Of a stretch of DNA of 64,000 nucleotides, positions 1 to 10,078 are shown piece by piece. Every line of letters starts with the position of its first letter. Positions within the stretch are counted from its first letter, which is position 1. A model generated the notes under the pieces. That model had not been told where the DNA came from and ran no database searches. It worked only from the letters and a program-made list of their open reading frames with translations. Where the stretch lies: positions 7,355 through 71,354 of the forward strand of contig CAKPDO010000003.1 of NCBI GenBank assembly GCA_934148985.1, in the 5' to 3' direction. The translations under genes were made by a program, and so were the position numbers. This DNA is from an uncultured Clostridia bacterium. Its GTDB lineage: Bacteria > Bacillota > Clostridia > TANB77 > CAG-508.

Positions 1-732
1 CGTAATATCTTCATATGTGTTTTCACTATTTTCTTCAATTGAATCCTCAAAAAACCTTGGAATTTTATTTCTTTCACTAAATCCCGTATAGTTCTTAGCC
101 TTTAAATACTCATATGGGTATATACAAAATAATTTATTATAATTATCCTTTCTTACCCATATAATGCTGTCTTTTGCATCTAGATTTGTTTTTCCATATT
201 TATGTTTTACTACATACATGTACTCTCCTCTACCAAATCTTTGCTCATAAATTTCATCAATTCTGAAAATTGGTGCATCAAAATCGTTGTATTTTCTATA
301 ATTGTCTTTGGTTAATCCCATTTCATTTATTGCTTCTTTTCCTATTATATCAATCGGATTTTCAAAATCGTTTGATGCATAATATCTAGTCAATAAATTC
401 TTCATCAAAAAATATGTTTTCATATCTGTAACTTTTTTCAAACTTTTTTGCATTTCTTCATAAGCTTTTTCTAGATCTGTCGAATTACTTACGGTTGAAT
501 TTGTTACATTACTGACTGTACCTGTGTTGGTTGTATTATTTCTATTTTCATTTTGTGTTGTATTGTTTATATTGTTCGTTGTTTCATTTTGTGATACCTC
601 ATTTTTAACTGGATTCTTATCCTGACTTTTTTTATTAATCAATATAAAGAAAACTATTAATGCAATTATAAGCAAAATTAAGGCAAATACTATTATTAAA
701 TTTTTTATTTTATCTGATTTTTTCTTTTCCAT
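1..732 (-). CDS. Partial membrane-anchored protein of the T4SS locus, C-terminus cut by window edge
   Basis: An open frame of 244 codons starts at ATG 732-730 and runs off the left edge without a stop. The RBS AAAAGGAGC lies 8 nt upstream of the ATG. The protein has a short Lys-rich cytoplasmic start, one hydrophobic segment (about residues 10-32), an Asn/Thr-rich linker (about 40-85) and then a mixed alpha/beta domain. This layout (short N-terminus, one TM, extracytoplasmic domain of about 150 residues) is what VirB8/TcpC-type T4SS proteins have. I see no diagnostic motif, so VirB8-like is only an inference from layout and position. It is the most downstream gene visible in the minus-strand T4SS operon, 48 nt after the M15 peptidase. 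Confidence 0.7.
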   Translation of the reverse strand, partial: MEKKKSDKIKNLIIVFALILLIIALIVFFILINKKSQDKNPVKNEVSQNETTNNINNTTQNENRNNTTNTGTVSNVTNSTVSNSTDLEKAYEEMQKSLKKVTDMKTYFLMKNLLTRYYASNDFENPIDIIGKEAINEMGLTKDNYRKYNDFDAPIFRIDEIYEQRFGRGEYMYVVKHKYGKTNLDAKDSIIWVRKDNYNKLFCIYPYEYLKAKNYTGFSERNKIPRFFEDSIEENSENTYEDIT

Positions 733-780
733 ATAATTTTGCTCCTTTTCATCCTTAATTTCCGCATTTTTTGTATTCTT

Positions 781-1566
781 TCAGCTCTTGAAGTTCCGGT
801 CTCCTATAAAGCTAAAATGCATTGTACTTTTTTTATTTGAGCTCCATTCTCCACCCCAAAGTAAAGAATATTTATGTGCTATTTCTACAATTTTTGACCC
901 TGAATATATAATTCTATTCTTTAAAAGTGGATCCTTAGATGTATCAAGTGCATCATATTCTTTTTGAGTATATACTTTTTTATTATATGACGCATTTATA
1001 TCAACTGCCGCTCCATATGCATGCGCTGATTTCAATCCTCCACTTCCATCTTCACTACTATTCAAACTGTAGCACACAACCGATTCAATTGATAATTCAC
1101 AATCTTGCCAATAACGATCTTCTAGCTCATCAAAAAAATCTTTCCAATAATCTTTTAAATATTTATTTACATTAATTTTTAATTGTGCGGTTTCATCCAC
1201 AATATTATCTGAATTTCCTTCTGCCTTCCTTTTTCTGTTAACAGTTATTGTAAGTGGTTCAATTTGTTTTGCTACACTTTCCCTAATTTCTTTCTCATTT
1301 GCTGGATGTTCAGTATCTGGCCTTTGTGTCAAAAGTCCACCAGTTAAGCCTTTCCAAACCTCCTCATCAGTAGCCGCCATAACACCTTCAAGGTCTTCAT
1401 TATTACTTGCTGCTGATCCTGTGGCTGACTTTAAAAGATTTTTGCTCGAACCTAAATTTAACAATCCCACATCATCTAAAAATAATATACCTTGTATAAT
1501 AACCATAAGAATGGATATAAATCCCATAATTCCAGTTATAATTTTTATTATCTTTTTTATTTTCAA
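781..1566 (-). CDS. Membrane-anchored M15 (VanY/CwlK-like) peptidoglycan peptidase
   Basis: 261 aa. The start is TTG at 1566 with AGGAGG 8 nt upstream. An N-terminal TM segment (about residues 8-29) anchors the protein. The C-terminal half carries the M15 zinc-site pattern: HAYGAAVDIN at about 182-191 (His and Asp ligands) and WGGEW followed by MHF near 237-251 (third ligand). M15 enzymes cut the peptide stems of peptidoglycan. Inside a T4SS operon such an enzyme would take the VirB1 role of opening the wall for the secretion channel, which is inferred from context. It lies directly downstream of the 692-aa T4SS protein. One CGG codon falls six codons before the stop, which is unusual for this region. 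The family assignment is good; the exact bond cleaved is unknown. Confidence 0.8.
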   Translation of the reverse strand: MKIKKIIKIITGIMGFISILMVIIQGILFLDDVGLLNLGSSKNLLKSATGSAASNNEDLEGVMAATDEEVWKGLTGGLLTQRPDTEHPANEKEIRESVAKQIEPLTITVNRKRKAEGNSDNIVDETAQLKINVNKYLKDYWKDFFDELEDRYWQDCELSIESVVCYSLNSSEDGSGGLKSAHAYGAAVDINASYNKKVYTQKEYDALDTSKDPLLKNRIIYSGSKIVEIAHKYSLLWGGEWSSNKKSTMHFSFIGDRNFKS

Positions 1567-1586
1567 TTTATATCCCTCCTATGCTA

Positions 1587-3665
1587 TTAGCCTACATCTT
1601 CGTTTTCCGCTGTTACACTTCGTGCCTGGTTTGTCATATAAATTTGTGTATTCGGATGAACCATTACATTATTTGCTTCAACATTATTTTCTTGACCTTG
1701 TGCATCAAATTGGTTAACTGCTGTTTGAAGATCGTTTCGCATCATTTCTTGTCTTCTTGCTCTATAAATTTCATCATAGCTACGTCCTGCATATTCTTTA
1801 TGCTTCTTTAAAAACTCTTGTTGAGCCTTAAATTCTTGTTTTACAAGTTCTTTTATTGCTTCTGTATCTCGTGTCTTTTCATTCGAAGTCATTTTGTTTC
1901 TTAGTTCTTCAGCTGCTTCTTTTCCTAAAATAATTTCAGCCGATTTTGGATCTTGAAAAATTAATGCTTTCGCATTTTCTTCGAAAAACATTCTTTGTTC
2001 TCCTTCGCGTTCTTTTAGCAATCTTTCTTTTTCTTCACCATATTGTTCATCATATTCTTTTTGTTTTTTCTCTAGTGGTATGCCCTCTCTTCTATTAACA
2101 TTTTCTATAGCCTTTGCTTCAATCTCTTTCATTTCTTCTTTTGATGGTTCTTTATGAATTTCATCTCCCCATGTTTCCTCAACAAATTTGTCAAAATGCA
2201 TTCTTGCTGTTCCACTTGCATCTTTTAACATATCATCTAAATCGCTCCTATTTCTTTCACCAACATTGAATTTTCTATTTGCGCTAGAATTCGCTCTCAT
2301 CCAATTTTTTCTTACTCTCTCTTTAGCTAATTCATTTGTTAAATCCGTTGCTTTATTTATGGTTCCGACATTCTGTTCTGGCATCATTCTTATAGCCATT
2401 TGCCTTACTTCACTATTATTGTAAACATTTTTTTCCGTTACTCTTTGTGGTTGTGATTGATTCATACTCATCATATTCATCATTTCAAGCATTGCAGCAT
2501 AATTGATACTTTGATTTGCCATAGAAGCTTGATCTGTGCTTGCTTCTGGTACATTAGTATTACCATTTGGTGTTGTTTCTGTTTGACTACTTGGTGTTAC
2601 TTCAACAGTTGGTATTTGTCCACTACTTTCTACATCTTGTATTCCGGCTTCTTTCACCACATTTTGTACAAACTTTTCATAGCTTTTCGTATTTTTATTT
2701 AAAGTAAAGCGTTTAAGTTTTCCATTTTCATCTTTCAAAATTATATTATTTACAGTAATATTTGGATTTTTAATTTTCCTATTCGGTATTCTTACTCCAT
2801 ATTCTTCTTCTAATTCTCCTATTTGTTCTTTTACATACCTTCTATCTCTAAGTCTACTATTAAGACCCTTGTGAGCCGAATTGCCTCCCTGAGAATTTAA
2901 CTCTTGTATCTTCATTCTCTTAACCTTAGGGGCATACAATGTTTTAGCATTCAAGGAATTAATTTTCGAAGCCCCCTCAATGCTCATTTTTTCAGTTCTA
3001 ACATCTCCACTACCAGAACGTACCCTACTTACTGGACCATAAATATTGTTTGTGCTTACTCCTGTTGAGTTAATTGAGGTCTTTCCCATTAATGTATTTG
3101 TAGAATTTCCACTTTGAGAAACGGCTGTTCTTCTACCTTTATATTCATTTACCATTGTACTAGACATTTGACTAATAGCTCTACTTCCTTTTTTTGTTTT
3201 AGTAGAAATATAATTTCCTGTCTGATTAATATCTCCCATTGTTTGTTGCGCTGCTATTAAATTGTTTGATATATTTCCCATTTGATTTGATACTCCTATG
3301 CCATTTGCTACACCAACAATTGCATTTACGGATAATCCGCCTCCAACTTGTGGCATAGCTCCTCCAGCCATATCACGTCCAACGCCGCTCATATCAGGCA
3401 ATCTATTTGCTCCACCTTGCATGTAATTATTGTTAACGTTATTATTTGTGTTATTTTGATTTGTAACCTCAGGATTAGTTACAGGTTTTTTGTCTAAAAA
3501 CTTGACTCTAGACTTTTTTTCGCTTCCTTCACCAATTAATTGTGTAGATGAAGAACTTATAGTTTTTGCGAATATCTTAAGTGTATTCGAAATAAGGGGA
3601 ATTACAATTTTTGTCATTACTATAATTCCACCAATATACAAAAACATAGGCAATAATAAATTCAT
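1587..3665 (-). CDS. Large low-complexity membrane-anchored T4SS-locus protein, unknown function
   Basis: 692 aa, ATG start with RBS AAGGGAGG. One hydrophobic segment lies at residues 3-24. A very long Asn/Gly/Ser/Met-rich region follows (about 60-240 and 330-420), then a charged, helical, Glu/Lys/Arg-rich C-terminal region (about 430-640) likely to form coiled coil. I recognise no enzymatic motif. It is co-oriented with and 14 nt downstream of the VirB6-like genes and just upstream of the M15 peptidase, so it is probably a structural or accessory T4SS component. The long polar linker could span the cell wall or bind partner subunits in the cytoplasm, depending on topology. The function is not assigned. 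Confidence 0.7.
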   Translation of the reverse strand: MNLLLPMFLYIGGIIVMTKIVIPLISNTLKIFAKTISSSSTQLIGEGSEKKSRVKFLDKKPVTNPEVTNQNNTNNNVNNNYMQGGANRLPDMSGVGRDMAGGAMPQVGGGLSVNAIVGVANGIGVSNQMGNISNNLIAAQQTMGDINQTGNYISTKTKKGSRAISQMSSTMVNEYKGRRTAVSQSGNSTNTLMGKTSINSTGVSTNNIYGPVSRVRSGSGDVRTEKMSIEGASKINSLNAKTLYAPKVKRMKIQELNSQGGNSAHKGLNSRLRDRRYVKEQIGELEEEYGVRIPNRKIKNPNITVNNIILKDENGKLKRFTLNKNTKSYEKFVQNVVKEAGIQDVESSGQIPTVEVTPSSQTETTPNGNTNVPEASTDQASMANQSINYAAMLEMMNMMSMNQSQPQRVTEKNVYNNSEVRQMAIRMMPEQNVGTINKATDLTNELAKERVRKNWMRANSSANRKFNVGERNRSDLDDMLKDASGTARMHFDKFVEETWGDEIHKEPSKEEMKEIEAKAIENVNRREGIPLEKKQKEYDEQYGEEKERLLKEREGEQRMFFEENAKALIFQDPKSAEIILGKEAAEELRNKMTSNEKTRDTEAIKELVKQEFKAQQEFLKKHKEYAGRSYDEIYRARRQEMMRNDLQTAVNQFDAQGQENNVEANNVMVHPNTQIYMTNQARSVTAENEDVG

Positions 3666-3678
3666 ATCTTTTCCTCCC

Positions 3679-5391
3679 TTAAAAAGAATTTTCTAATACT
3701 AACATATTTACAAATGATACTAGAATCTGTGCTAAAGATAATAGTACATAATATCTAATCCATGTTCTAAAATTAAAATTTGTTTGAATGTTAAAAATGT
3801 ATAACACAGACACTATTGGCCCGACAATTGCTAAAGCCCACATTATTACTGTTCTTGCGAACATAAGCATTATTACAAAAACATTACACCAAACCAATAC
3901 AATATAAACAGCCGTATATGCAAATTTTTCGCCACATCTTTTTACATCATTGCTTTTGGCCATATATCCCACATATCCTGCGGGTGTAGTGCTAAAACTA
4001 TATCCAGCACCTTCTACGTTTACCCTAATAGGTTGCTCTGATGTATTTCTACTTTCAAAGCTATTAAAAAGTGCATTACTTCCAAATATACATATTGCCA
4101 TAATTAGTACACATCCAATCAATGTAGCAACAGAAGTTACAAATCTGTTTAACCTGCTTTTGAAGTCTGCTTCCTCATCTGGGCTTTTGAATGTTCTTAC
4201 AAGAATTTCTATTCCATAAATAAATAATGTTATTAATATAATTGCACTTGCAAGATAAATTGTAACATGTATACAAGCTGCTGCAAAGTTTCTTATTATC
4301 ATCCATAGTGAACCTTCATCATGGTCTTTATTACCTGTAAGGAAATTAACATCAAATATATCAATATGACCAACTGCTACATTATACCAATCTCCTGTCA
4401 TAACAGGTATTTTAGAAGTTTCATCAAATCTTAAGTCATCATCTTCTTTTTCTATATCTACTATCTTTTGCCAAGATTTTCCTTGTCCTTTAGAATAATC
4501 TGTTACTTGTGTATATTTATTTCTTTTTCCATCCGTTCCTTCATTCATTAATTTATCTTTTGAATATGTATAAACATAATCTATTGAATGATCTGTTGAT
4601 GTTTGAATTAGATTAATAAATGTTTGTTCAATATCAGCAAATATAAATCGTATGAGCTCTAATGGATAATATATAAGAGTTCCAGCCAAATCTCTCATTG
4701 CATTATCTTTTAATCTTACAAAAAAATCCTTAACATCAAGTGCAAAATCGACAACATTACTTACCGTTCCAACAGTTGCGTCCCACACTTTTTCAACTCC
4801 TTTTTCAACAGCGCTTTCATAATCTCTATTGACATCAGGAACATCCACTCTCACATCATCTATTTCTTTTTCTTCTGCATCTTTAATATCATCCCCAGTA
4901 TAGACTTCTTGTAACATTGCTTCCCAATAACAACTTGTTGCTACATAAGGGTTATCAACAATTAGTTCTATAACTAAAAGTGCTTCCCAACTATCATTAT
5001 CAGATACTGTTTTATCTGATGGATATCCGTATATCTCTTTCAGTACTTTTTCTGATACACTTATTGTATCTTCCCATATCCCGCTGGTATCATTTCCAAT
5101 TCTAATATTAAAATCTTTTCCTGTTTTACCATTTATATGAAGGGTTGTCTTTATTTTTATTTCTTTATTAACTTCATTTCCCGTATATCCCCATTCCTGT
5201 AACTTTTTTAAAATTTCAGGTTCTATCGTTTCATTTGTATTTTCACTTGCATCTTTTGACATTTCAACTTTACCATGACAAATTTTTTCATCTAGTCCCG
5301 TGCTTTTAACAGCTAGAGTAGCTTTATTACCCATTATTGCAATAAAACATACAAATATTATTATAAAAACTTTATGGATTTTCCATTTCAA
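3679..5391 (-). CDS. VirB6/TrbL-like polytopic T4SS protein (paralogue 1 of 4)
   Basis: 570 aa with RBS GAAGGGAGG. It has an N-terminal signal or TM segment (about 8-27), a roughly 300-residue extracytoplasmic region and a C-terminal half with about five TM helices. Shared landmarks with the next three genes are the FDVNFLTGN segment before the first TM block, the WMIIRNF start of that block, and a PIRVNVEG...YSFSTT...GYVGYM stretch between TM blocks. A signal sequence, large soluble domain and polytopic C-terminus fit the VirB6/TrbL channel proteins of Gram-positive T4SS. No sequence search was made, so the family name rests on topology and on the neighbouring VirB4 and VirB2-like genes. Confidence 0.75.
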   Translation of the reverse strand: MKWKIHKVFIIIFVCFIAIMGNKATLAVKSTGLDEKICHGKVEMSKDASENTNETIEPEILKKLQEWGYTGNEVNKEIKIKTTLHINGKTGKDFNIRIGNDTSGIWEDTISVSEKVLKEIYGYPSDKTVSDNDSWEALLVIELIVDNPYVATSCYWEAMLQEVYTGDDIKDAEEKEIDDVRVDVPDVNRDYESAVEKGVEKVWDATVGTVSNVVDFALDVKDFFVRLKDNAMRDLAGTLIYYPLELIRFIFADIEQTFINLIQTSTDHSIDYVYTYSKDKLMNEGTDGKRNKYTQVTDYSKGQGKSWQKIVDIEKEDDDLRFDETSKIPVMTGDWYNVAVGHIDIFDVNFLTGNKDHDEGSLWMIIRNFAAACIHVTIYLASAIILITLFIYGIEILVRTFKSPDEEADFKSRLNRFVTSVATLIGCVLIMAICIFGSNALFNSFESRNTSEQPIRVNVEGAGYSFSTTPAGYVGYMAKSNDVKRCGEKFAYTAVYIVLVWCNVFVIMLMFARTVIMWALAIVGPIVSVLYIFNIQTNFNFRTWIRYYVLLSLAQILVSFVNMLVLENSF

Positions 5392-5415
5392 AATAACAAC
5401 CTCCCTTCCTTCATT

Positions 5416-6588
5416 CTACATTACTTTCAAAATTAATTCATTAATAACTATCAAAATCATTTGTGAAAATGCTACCACAAAATAGTTTCTCACCCATCTT
5501 CCAAATCCAGATGTGACATTTCTTCCAAAAACATTTTGTATTGCCAAAAATGGTCCCCAAATAGAAAGTCCCCACATCACAAAAGTTCTTGCTAACATAA
5601 GTATTACAAAAGCTAAATTAAGTAACGTTATAAAAAAATATATAAAAGCACATAAAAGTGTTCTTCCAGAATTAGAAGATACATCTTTATTTGAAGCAAG
5701 ATATCTTAAATAACCTCCATATGTTGTACTAAAACTATATGTATCTTGTACCCTTACTCTTACTGGAAGCTCATAACTTCCTTCATTTACAATGTTCTTA
5801 TAAAGTTCCTGAGTTGCAAATATGCATACCGCCATTATTATAATTGAACCTATAAGCATCATAAGTGATTTACTTAATGTTTCTAATGCTTTTTTATTTT
5901 CAACACTTTTCTTAGGATTATCTATCGAGCCTTTAGTTGTTCTAATTCCAAATATAATTAATGAAATTATTAATATCGCACTCGCCAAATATATTACAAT
6001 ACGTATTAAAGTTGTTACAATATTTCTTATAACTAGCCATGCTGAATTACTTTTATGTCTTAATGTTCCATCTGAATTTTTTGTATTTTGTCCTGTAAGA
6101 TAGTTAAAATCGAAAAAATCAATATGATCAACCGCAATATTATATAAATCTCCCACCATTACAGGTATCTTTACATCTTTATCAAAGTCTAATTCATCAT
6201 CATTATTCGCATTATTTCTTATACTTTTTGTCACTATCGACTTACCTTCTTCGCCCTCACTTACATTAGTATATTTATTTTTTGTTTCATCTTTTTGCAA
6301 GTCTTCAAATGAGTACAAAACATCATTCGCTTCATCAAATTGTATTGAATTTGCAATCCACTGTATACAATCCATTAACTTGCAAATTCCACGTGCAAAA
6401 TAGGTAGCGCACATTCCCAAAAAATCCTTTTTAATATCAGACATAAAATCATCTGAATCAGCGGCAATATCATTAGATGAACTAGTAGTACTGTCCGCAT
6501 TGCTTTTTATTATAGTAAAACTAAAATTTCCAATTATTATAAAAATTAATACACTAGTAATAAACTTTCGGCAAATATTTTTTCTCAT
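5416..6588 (-). CDS. VirB6/TrbL-like polytopic T4SS protein (paralogue 2 of 4, short form)
   Basis: 390 aa and the shortest of the four tandem paralogues. It has a signal-like N-terminus (about 10-30) and a shortened extracytoplasmic region of about 140 residues, followed by the same conserved block: DFNYLTGQN, WLVIRNIVTTLIRI, VRVQDTYSFSTTYGGYLRY and four or five TM helices. It lies 24 nt from its neighbours on each side in one operon. Because the soluble N-terminal domain differs in size and sequence among paralogues while the membrane part is conserved, the proteins may assemble into a mixed pore with different extracytoplasmic faces. That is an inference. The VirB6-like assignment has the same basis as for the neighbouring gene. 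Confidence 0.75.
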   Translation of the reverse strand: MRKNICRKFITSVLIFIIIGNFSFTIIKSNADSTTSSSNDIAADSDDFMSDIKKDFLGMCATYFARGICKLMDCIQWIANSIQFDEANDVLYSFEDLQKDETKNKYTNVSEGEEGKSIVTKSIRNNANNDDELDFDKDVKIPVMVGDLYNIAVDHIDFFDFNYLTGQNTKNSDGTLRHKSNSAWLVIRNIVTTLIRIVIYLASAILIISLIIFGIRTTKGSIDNPKKSVENKKALETLSKSLMMLIGSIIIMAVCIFATQELYKNIVNEGSYELPVRVRVQDTYSFSTTYGGYLRYLASNKDVSSNSGRTLLCAFIYFFITLLNLAFVILMLARTFVMWGLSIWGPFLAIQNVFGRNVTSGFGRWVRNYFVVAFSQMILIVINELILKVM

Positions 6589-6611
6589 GCGTTACCTCCC
6601 TTCCACATTTT

Positions 6612-8330
6612 TTATGCAATATTTACAGCCACACTCCCTATAAAAGCTATAGGAATCTGTAGCAATACAGCAAAAGCATATGCTGCTGCCCATATTCTCA
6701 AATCTATTTGTTTTTGCTTTCCAAAAACATATCTTATAGACATAATAGGTCCTACTACAGATAATACCCACACACATAATACCCTAATAATTCCTATGAT
6801 TGCAATTGCAAAGTTCGCTGCTGCTAAGACCATATACTCACATGCTGAACCAATTATTTGAAGTGCTTCATCAGGATCCGAAGTTGTTGACATATATCTT
6901 GCATATCCCGCATGAGTTGTACTAAAGCTATATACATCTTCCACATTCACCCTAATTGGCAATTCATATGTGTCACTTTCTCCTATAAATTTCAAAACTC
7001 CTTCATTTGCATAAATACATACCGCCATAACTAATATTGATCCAATAAGTGTAAATACAGCATTTGCAAGCTTTTCAATTACTTTTTTACTATCTGCTTG
7101 AGCTTCTGGATTATCAAAAGTATGTCTTACAATATTAATTCCACTCCAGATTAAACCAACAAGTAATATTGATGCTGTACCATATATTCCTAATTTTACC
7201 AAAGCAGCTACTATATTTCTAAATCTCATCCATATAGAATTTGAACTATGTCTTTTTACTTCTACTTTATTGCCATTTTCGTCTTTTCCATATTTTGTTG
7301 ATTTATTTCCTGTTAAAAAGTTTATGTCAAAATAATCTACGTTTCCAGTTCCAATTGTGTAAAAATCAACAATTACATACGGAATTGGTGTTTCTTTTTT
7401 AAAATCGTCTATACCATTTCCATTTTCATCTTTTTTTATATTTATCGTCTTTATTGTTGAGGTTTCATCATTATTTCCTCCAACATTGGTATATTTATTG
7501 TATTCTTTATCATCACCTGTTGTTATCTCTTCATATTTATATGTAACACTAAAATGTCCTGCATTTCCATCTGGAAGTGTCTGTATTATGTTTGCCCAAT
7601 ATTGGCAAATATCTCCGAATGTTCTTGGAAGATGAGCAACTGCTGCTGCTAATGCTCCTAAAGGATTCGTGCCAAGCCATTTTTTTGCTGTTTTTATGAA
7701 GTCCAGTAATTCTACTCCTCCTTCAATAATATTCATGTTGTCTTCTTTCCAACTTGTATCATCTATATCCACATCATAAACTTTATCTATGTCACTCCCA
7801 GCATATAAAGCTTTAATTTTAACAGCCGCACTTCCATCATTATCTTCTTTATATACTTTAGCAATAATATTTACACGCCACGTATAACCATCAGTTAAAT
7901 CTGATTCTTGTACACTTTCATTTAATCCAAATATAGATTTTAAATCTGATATATCAAATATACTTGTTGCATTTGGATCCATATCTTCTGTTACACCATT
8001 ACTATATTTAGTAATATTTGTTGGATTATCTCCAATATATACTCTATATTCGCTTTCATTATATTTCATGATCTTTATTTGAGTTTCAATTACTGTTTCA
8101 TTTCTTAAAACATTATCTGTTAAATTTGGAAAATATTCTTTCAATTTATCTAGCATTTCGTCGCTTTTTTCAGTTAATTCTCCCCATTTAATTTGTGTTC
8201 TATCTAGTATTCTTATTTTCCAACCAGAGTCCCTATCTTCGAAGTCGTCCCTTACGAAACCATATGACTTACCAACAAGAGTCAAGAAAACACTAAAAAT
8301 TAAAATAACTGCAATAAACTTCTTTTTCAT
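6612..8330 (-). CDS. VirB6/TrbL-like polytopic T4SS protein (paralogue 3 of 4)
   Basis: 572 aa, ATG start with a purine-rich RBS (AAAGGAGACGAG). A signal-like segment lies at about residues 5-24, followed by a roughly 340-residue extracytoplasmic domain. The conserved membrane half then begins near residue 350: DINFLTGNKS, WMRFRNIVAALVKL, PIRVNVEDVYSFSTTHAGY and a last TM cluster with GPIMSIRYVFGK. The length is close to paralogues 1 and 4. The extracytoplasmic part repeats the theme 'GD...YNKYTNVGG...' also seen before the membrane block in its neighbours, so the homology extends beyond the TM region. It probably forms part of an inner-membrane T4SS channel. Confidence 0.75.
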   Translation of the reverse strand: MKKKFIAVILIFSVFLTLVGKSYGFVRDDFEDRDSGWKIRILDRTQIKWGELTEKSDEMLDKLKEYFPNLTDNVLRNETVIETQIKIMKYNESEYRVYIGDNPTNITKYSNGVTEDMDPNATSIFDISDLKSIFGLNESVQESDLTDGYTWRVNIIAKVYKEDNDGSAAVKIKALYAGSDIDKVYDVDIDDTSWKEDNMNIIEGGVELLDFIKTAKKWLGTNPLGALAAAVAHLPRTFGDICQYWANIIQTLPDGNAGHFSVTYKYEEITTGDDKEYNKYTNVGGNNDETSTIKTINIKKDENGNGIDDFKKETPIPYVIVDFYTIGTGNVDYFDINFLTGNKSTKYGKDENGNKVEVKRHSSNSIWMRFRNIVAALVKLGIYGTASILLVGLIWSGINIVRHTFDNPEAQADSKKVIEKLANAVFTLIGSILVMAVCIYANEGVLKFIGESDTYELPIRVNVEDVYSFSTTHAGYARYMSTTSDPDEALQIIGSACEYMVLAAANFAIAIIGIIRVLCVWVLSVVGPIMSIRYVFGKQKQIDLRIWAAAYAFAVLLQIPIAFIGSVAVNIA

Positions 8331-8346
8331 TTCTCGTCTCCTTTCT

Positions 8347-10059
8347 TTAAATAAGTCGTATAGCCACTCTCATTATAAAAATTATGGCAAGTGGAATAAA
8401 TGTTAAAACCGTATACACTCTTAAAAATCTTCTAAAATTTAATATATTAACTGCATCATTTCCATTAACATTTCCGTTCATTTCATGTAAAGCTGTGACT
8501 GGAGCAATTAATGTTAAAAATGCCATATAAAGCGTTCTAAATAACATTAGCCCGTATGCCAGCAATGTAAAAAATGAACATACCATATACCAAAATGCAT
8601 ATCCCCAAGCTGCATCAGAATCTGCACTTAGTGATCTGAATTTTAAAAGTCCTATGTAATTCGTATTAAACGAATATACTCCATCTACATTAACTCTTAT
8701 TAAATAAATCGAATTATTTCCATTTAAATAAATTTTAACAATTTCATTATATAAATATGTAATTATTATCATTATCAAATAAATACTTCCAATTATAAGT
8801 AATGCTTTAACAATATTATTCATTATTGTTTTAGATTCTTTTCCACTTTCAGGGTTATCCCCAAGTGTTGCTAAAACATATAATATTGCTCTCCATATTA
8901 TAAGAACAATCATTAAAGCCGCAACTATATATATAATCACATTTTTTGCTGACGCAATAAAATTTCTTATAAACATCCAAAATCCGTTTGGGTTTTCTGT
9001 ATTAGTATTAAAGAAATTTACATCAAATAAATTCACATATCCAATACAAAAACTATATAAATCAGTCGGAATAACTGGGATTTCTGTTTCTTTCGTATAT
9101 GCTGTTGCTGTCTGTCCTTTTCTATTTTCTGTGGTTTTAGATATATTTACAGTATTTATAGTTCTATATTTGGCCGTATTTTCGCTTTCATCATTTGTAG
9201 AAGTTGAATCTTCGACTTGTATTTCACCATTTAGGCTACTACTAGCCTGAATATCTGCTCTTGTATAAGTTATTTTAGCTTTTATAACATTTCCATTTAG
9301 CAATTTTTGAAATGCATCACCTACAGTTGTAAAAACTGACGTAAAAAATTCAGAAAACATATTTCTTTTTTTTTCTGACTTCGTAGTTCCTGCACTTGAT
9401 GAAAAAACTCCATCAGATGTCATTTGTAATGTTGCATTTTCAAGCTTTTCATATTTTTCTTTATAATCTGCCGATACATAAAACTTAATCCATTGAGTAT
9501 TTTTACTTTTAGCCTTGTACGTCTCTCCATCTAGTTTATACCCATTCCATCCTTTATTAGAAGGATCTAATGCTTGAGGATATGTATTAAGAACAATAGC
9601 TGTAAAACCCTTTGAATTTTTATCATCATCCACCTTAAATTCAAATACAGAAAATTTCCAATCGTTTTGTGCTGTTCCGTAATGGAAATAATGTACATTA
9701 TCCTTTTTTTCAACAAAAGAATAATCCGTACTTGGTACATCTTCAAGTCCCTCTAAAGTTGCTGCTCCAACAACAACATAATTTGTATTATCGTAAAACC
9801 ATTCATACCAACCATAATCTTCATTTACCTTAAAATCAGATATTTTAAAATTTGTGCCAGTATCAGGATTTATCTGTGAAAATGATGTTTCTCTACTCTC
9901 ACATGTGCTTTTCCACGTTGTTCCAGATGAAGTAAGCGCCGGCCCCTCTTCGTCTACATATGCCTTATATCCATATTTTCTCGAAATAGGGAGAACAAGC
10001 ACAAATATAATACTTAATATAGTAATTATTTTAAATTTTTTGGCATAATATTTATTCAC
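8347..10059 (-). CDS. VirB6/TrbL-like polytopic T4SS protein (paralogue 4 of 4)
   Basis: 570 aa and the first VirB6-like gene to be transcribed, 19 nt after the VirB4 ATPase. It has a signal or TM segment at about 10-30 and a large extracytoplasmic domain of about 330 residues rich in Tyr, Trp and Lys. The family membrane half follows: DVNFFNTNTENPNGFWMFIRNF, several TM helices, LIRVNVDGVYSFNTNYIG and a last TM cluster. It is the most divergent of the four in the N-terminal half. In Gram-positive T4SS, the gene order VirB4 then VirB6-like is common, which supports the assignment. What each paralogue does separately cannot be read from the sequence. Confidence 0.75.
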   Translation of the reverse strand: MNKYYAKKFKIITILSIIFVLVLPISRKYGYKAYVDEEGPALTSSGTTWKSTCESRETSFSQINPDTGTNFKISDFKVNEDYGWYEWFYDNTNYVVVGAATLEGLEDVPSTDYSFVEKKDNVHYFHYGTAQNDWKFSVFEFKVDDDKNSKGFTAIVLNTYPQALDPSNKGWNGYKLDGETYKAKSKNTQWIKFYVSADYKEKYEKLENATLQMTSDGVFSSSAGTTKSEKKRNMFSEFFTSVFTTVGDAFQKLLNGNVIKAKITYTRADIQASSSLNGEIQVEDSTSTNDESENTAKYRTINTVNISKTTENRKGQTATAYTKETEIPVIPTDLYSFCIGYVNLFDVNFFNTNTENPNGFWMFIRNFIASAKNVIIYIVAALMIVLIIWRAILYVLATLGDNPESGKESKTIMNNIVKALLIIGSIYLIMIIITYLYNEIVKIYLNGNNSIYLIRVNVDGVYSFNTNYIGLLKFRSLSADSDAAWGYAFWYMVCSFFTLLAYGLMLFRTLYMAFLTLIAPVTALHEMNGNVNGNDAVNILNFRRFLRVYTVLTFIPLAIIFIMRVAIRLI

Positions 10060-10078
10060 ATTCTCCCTCCTTTCTTTT

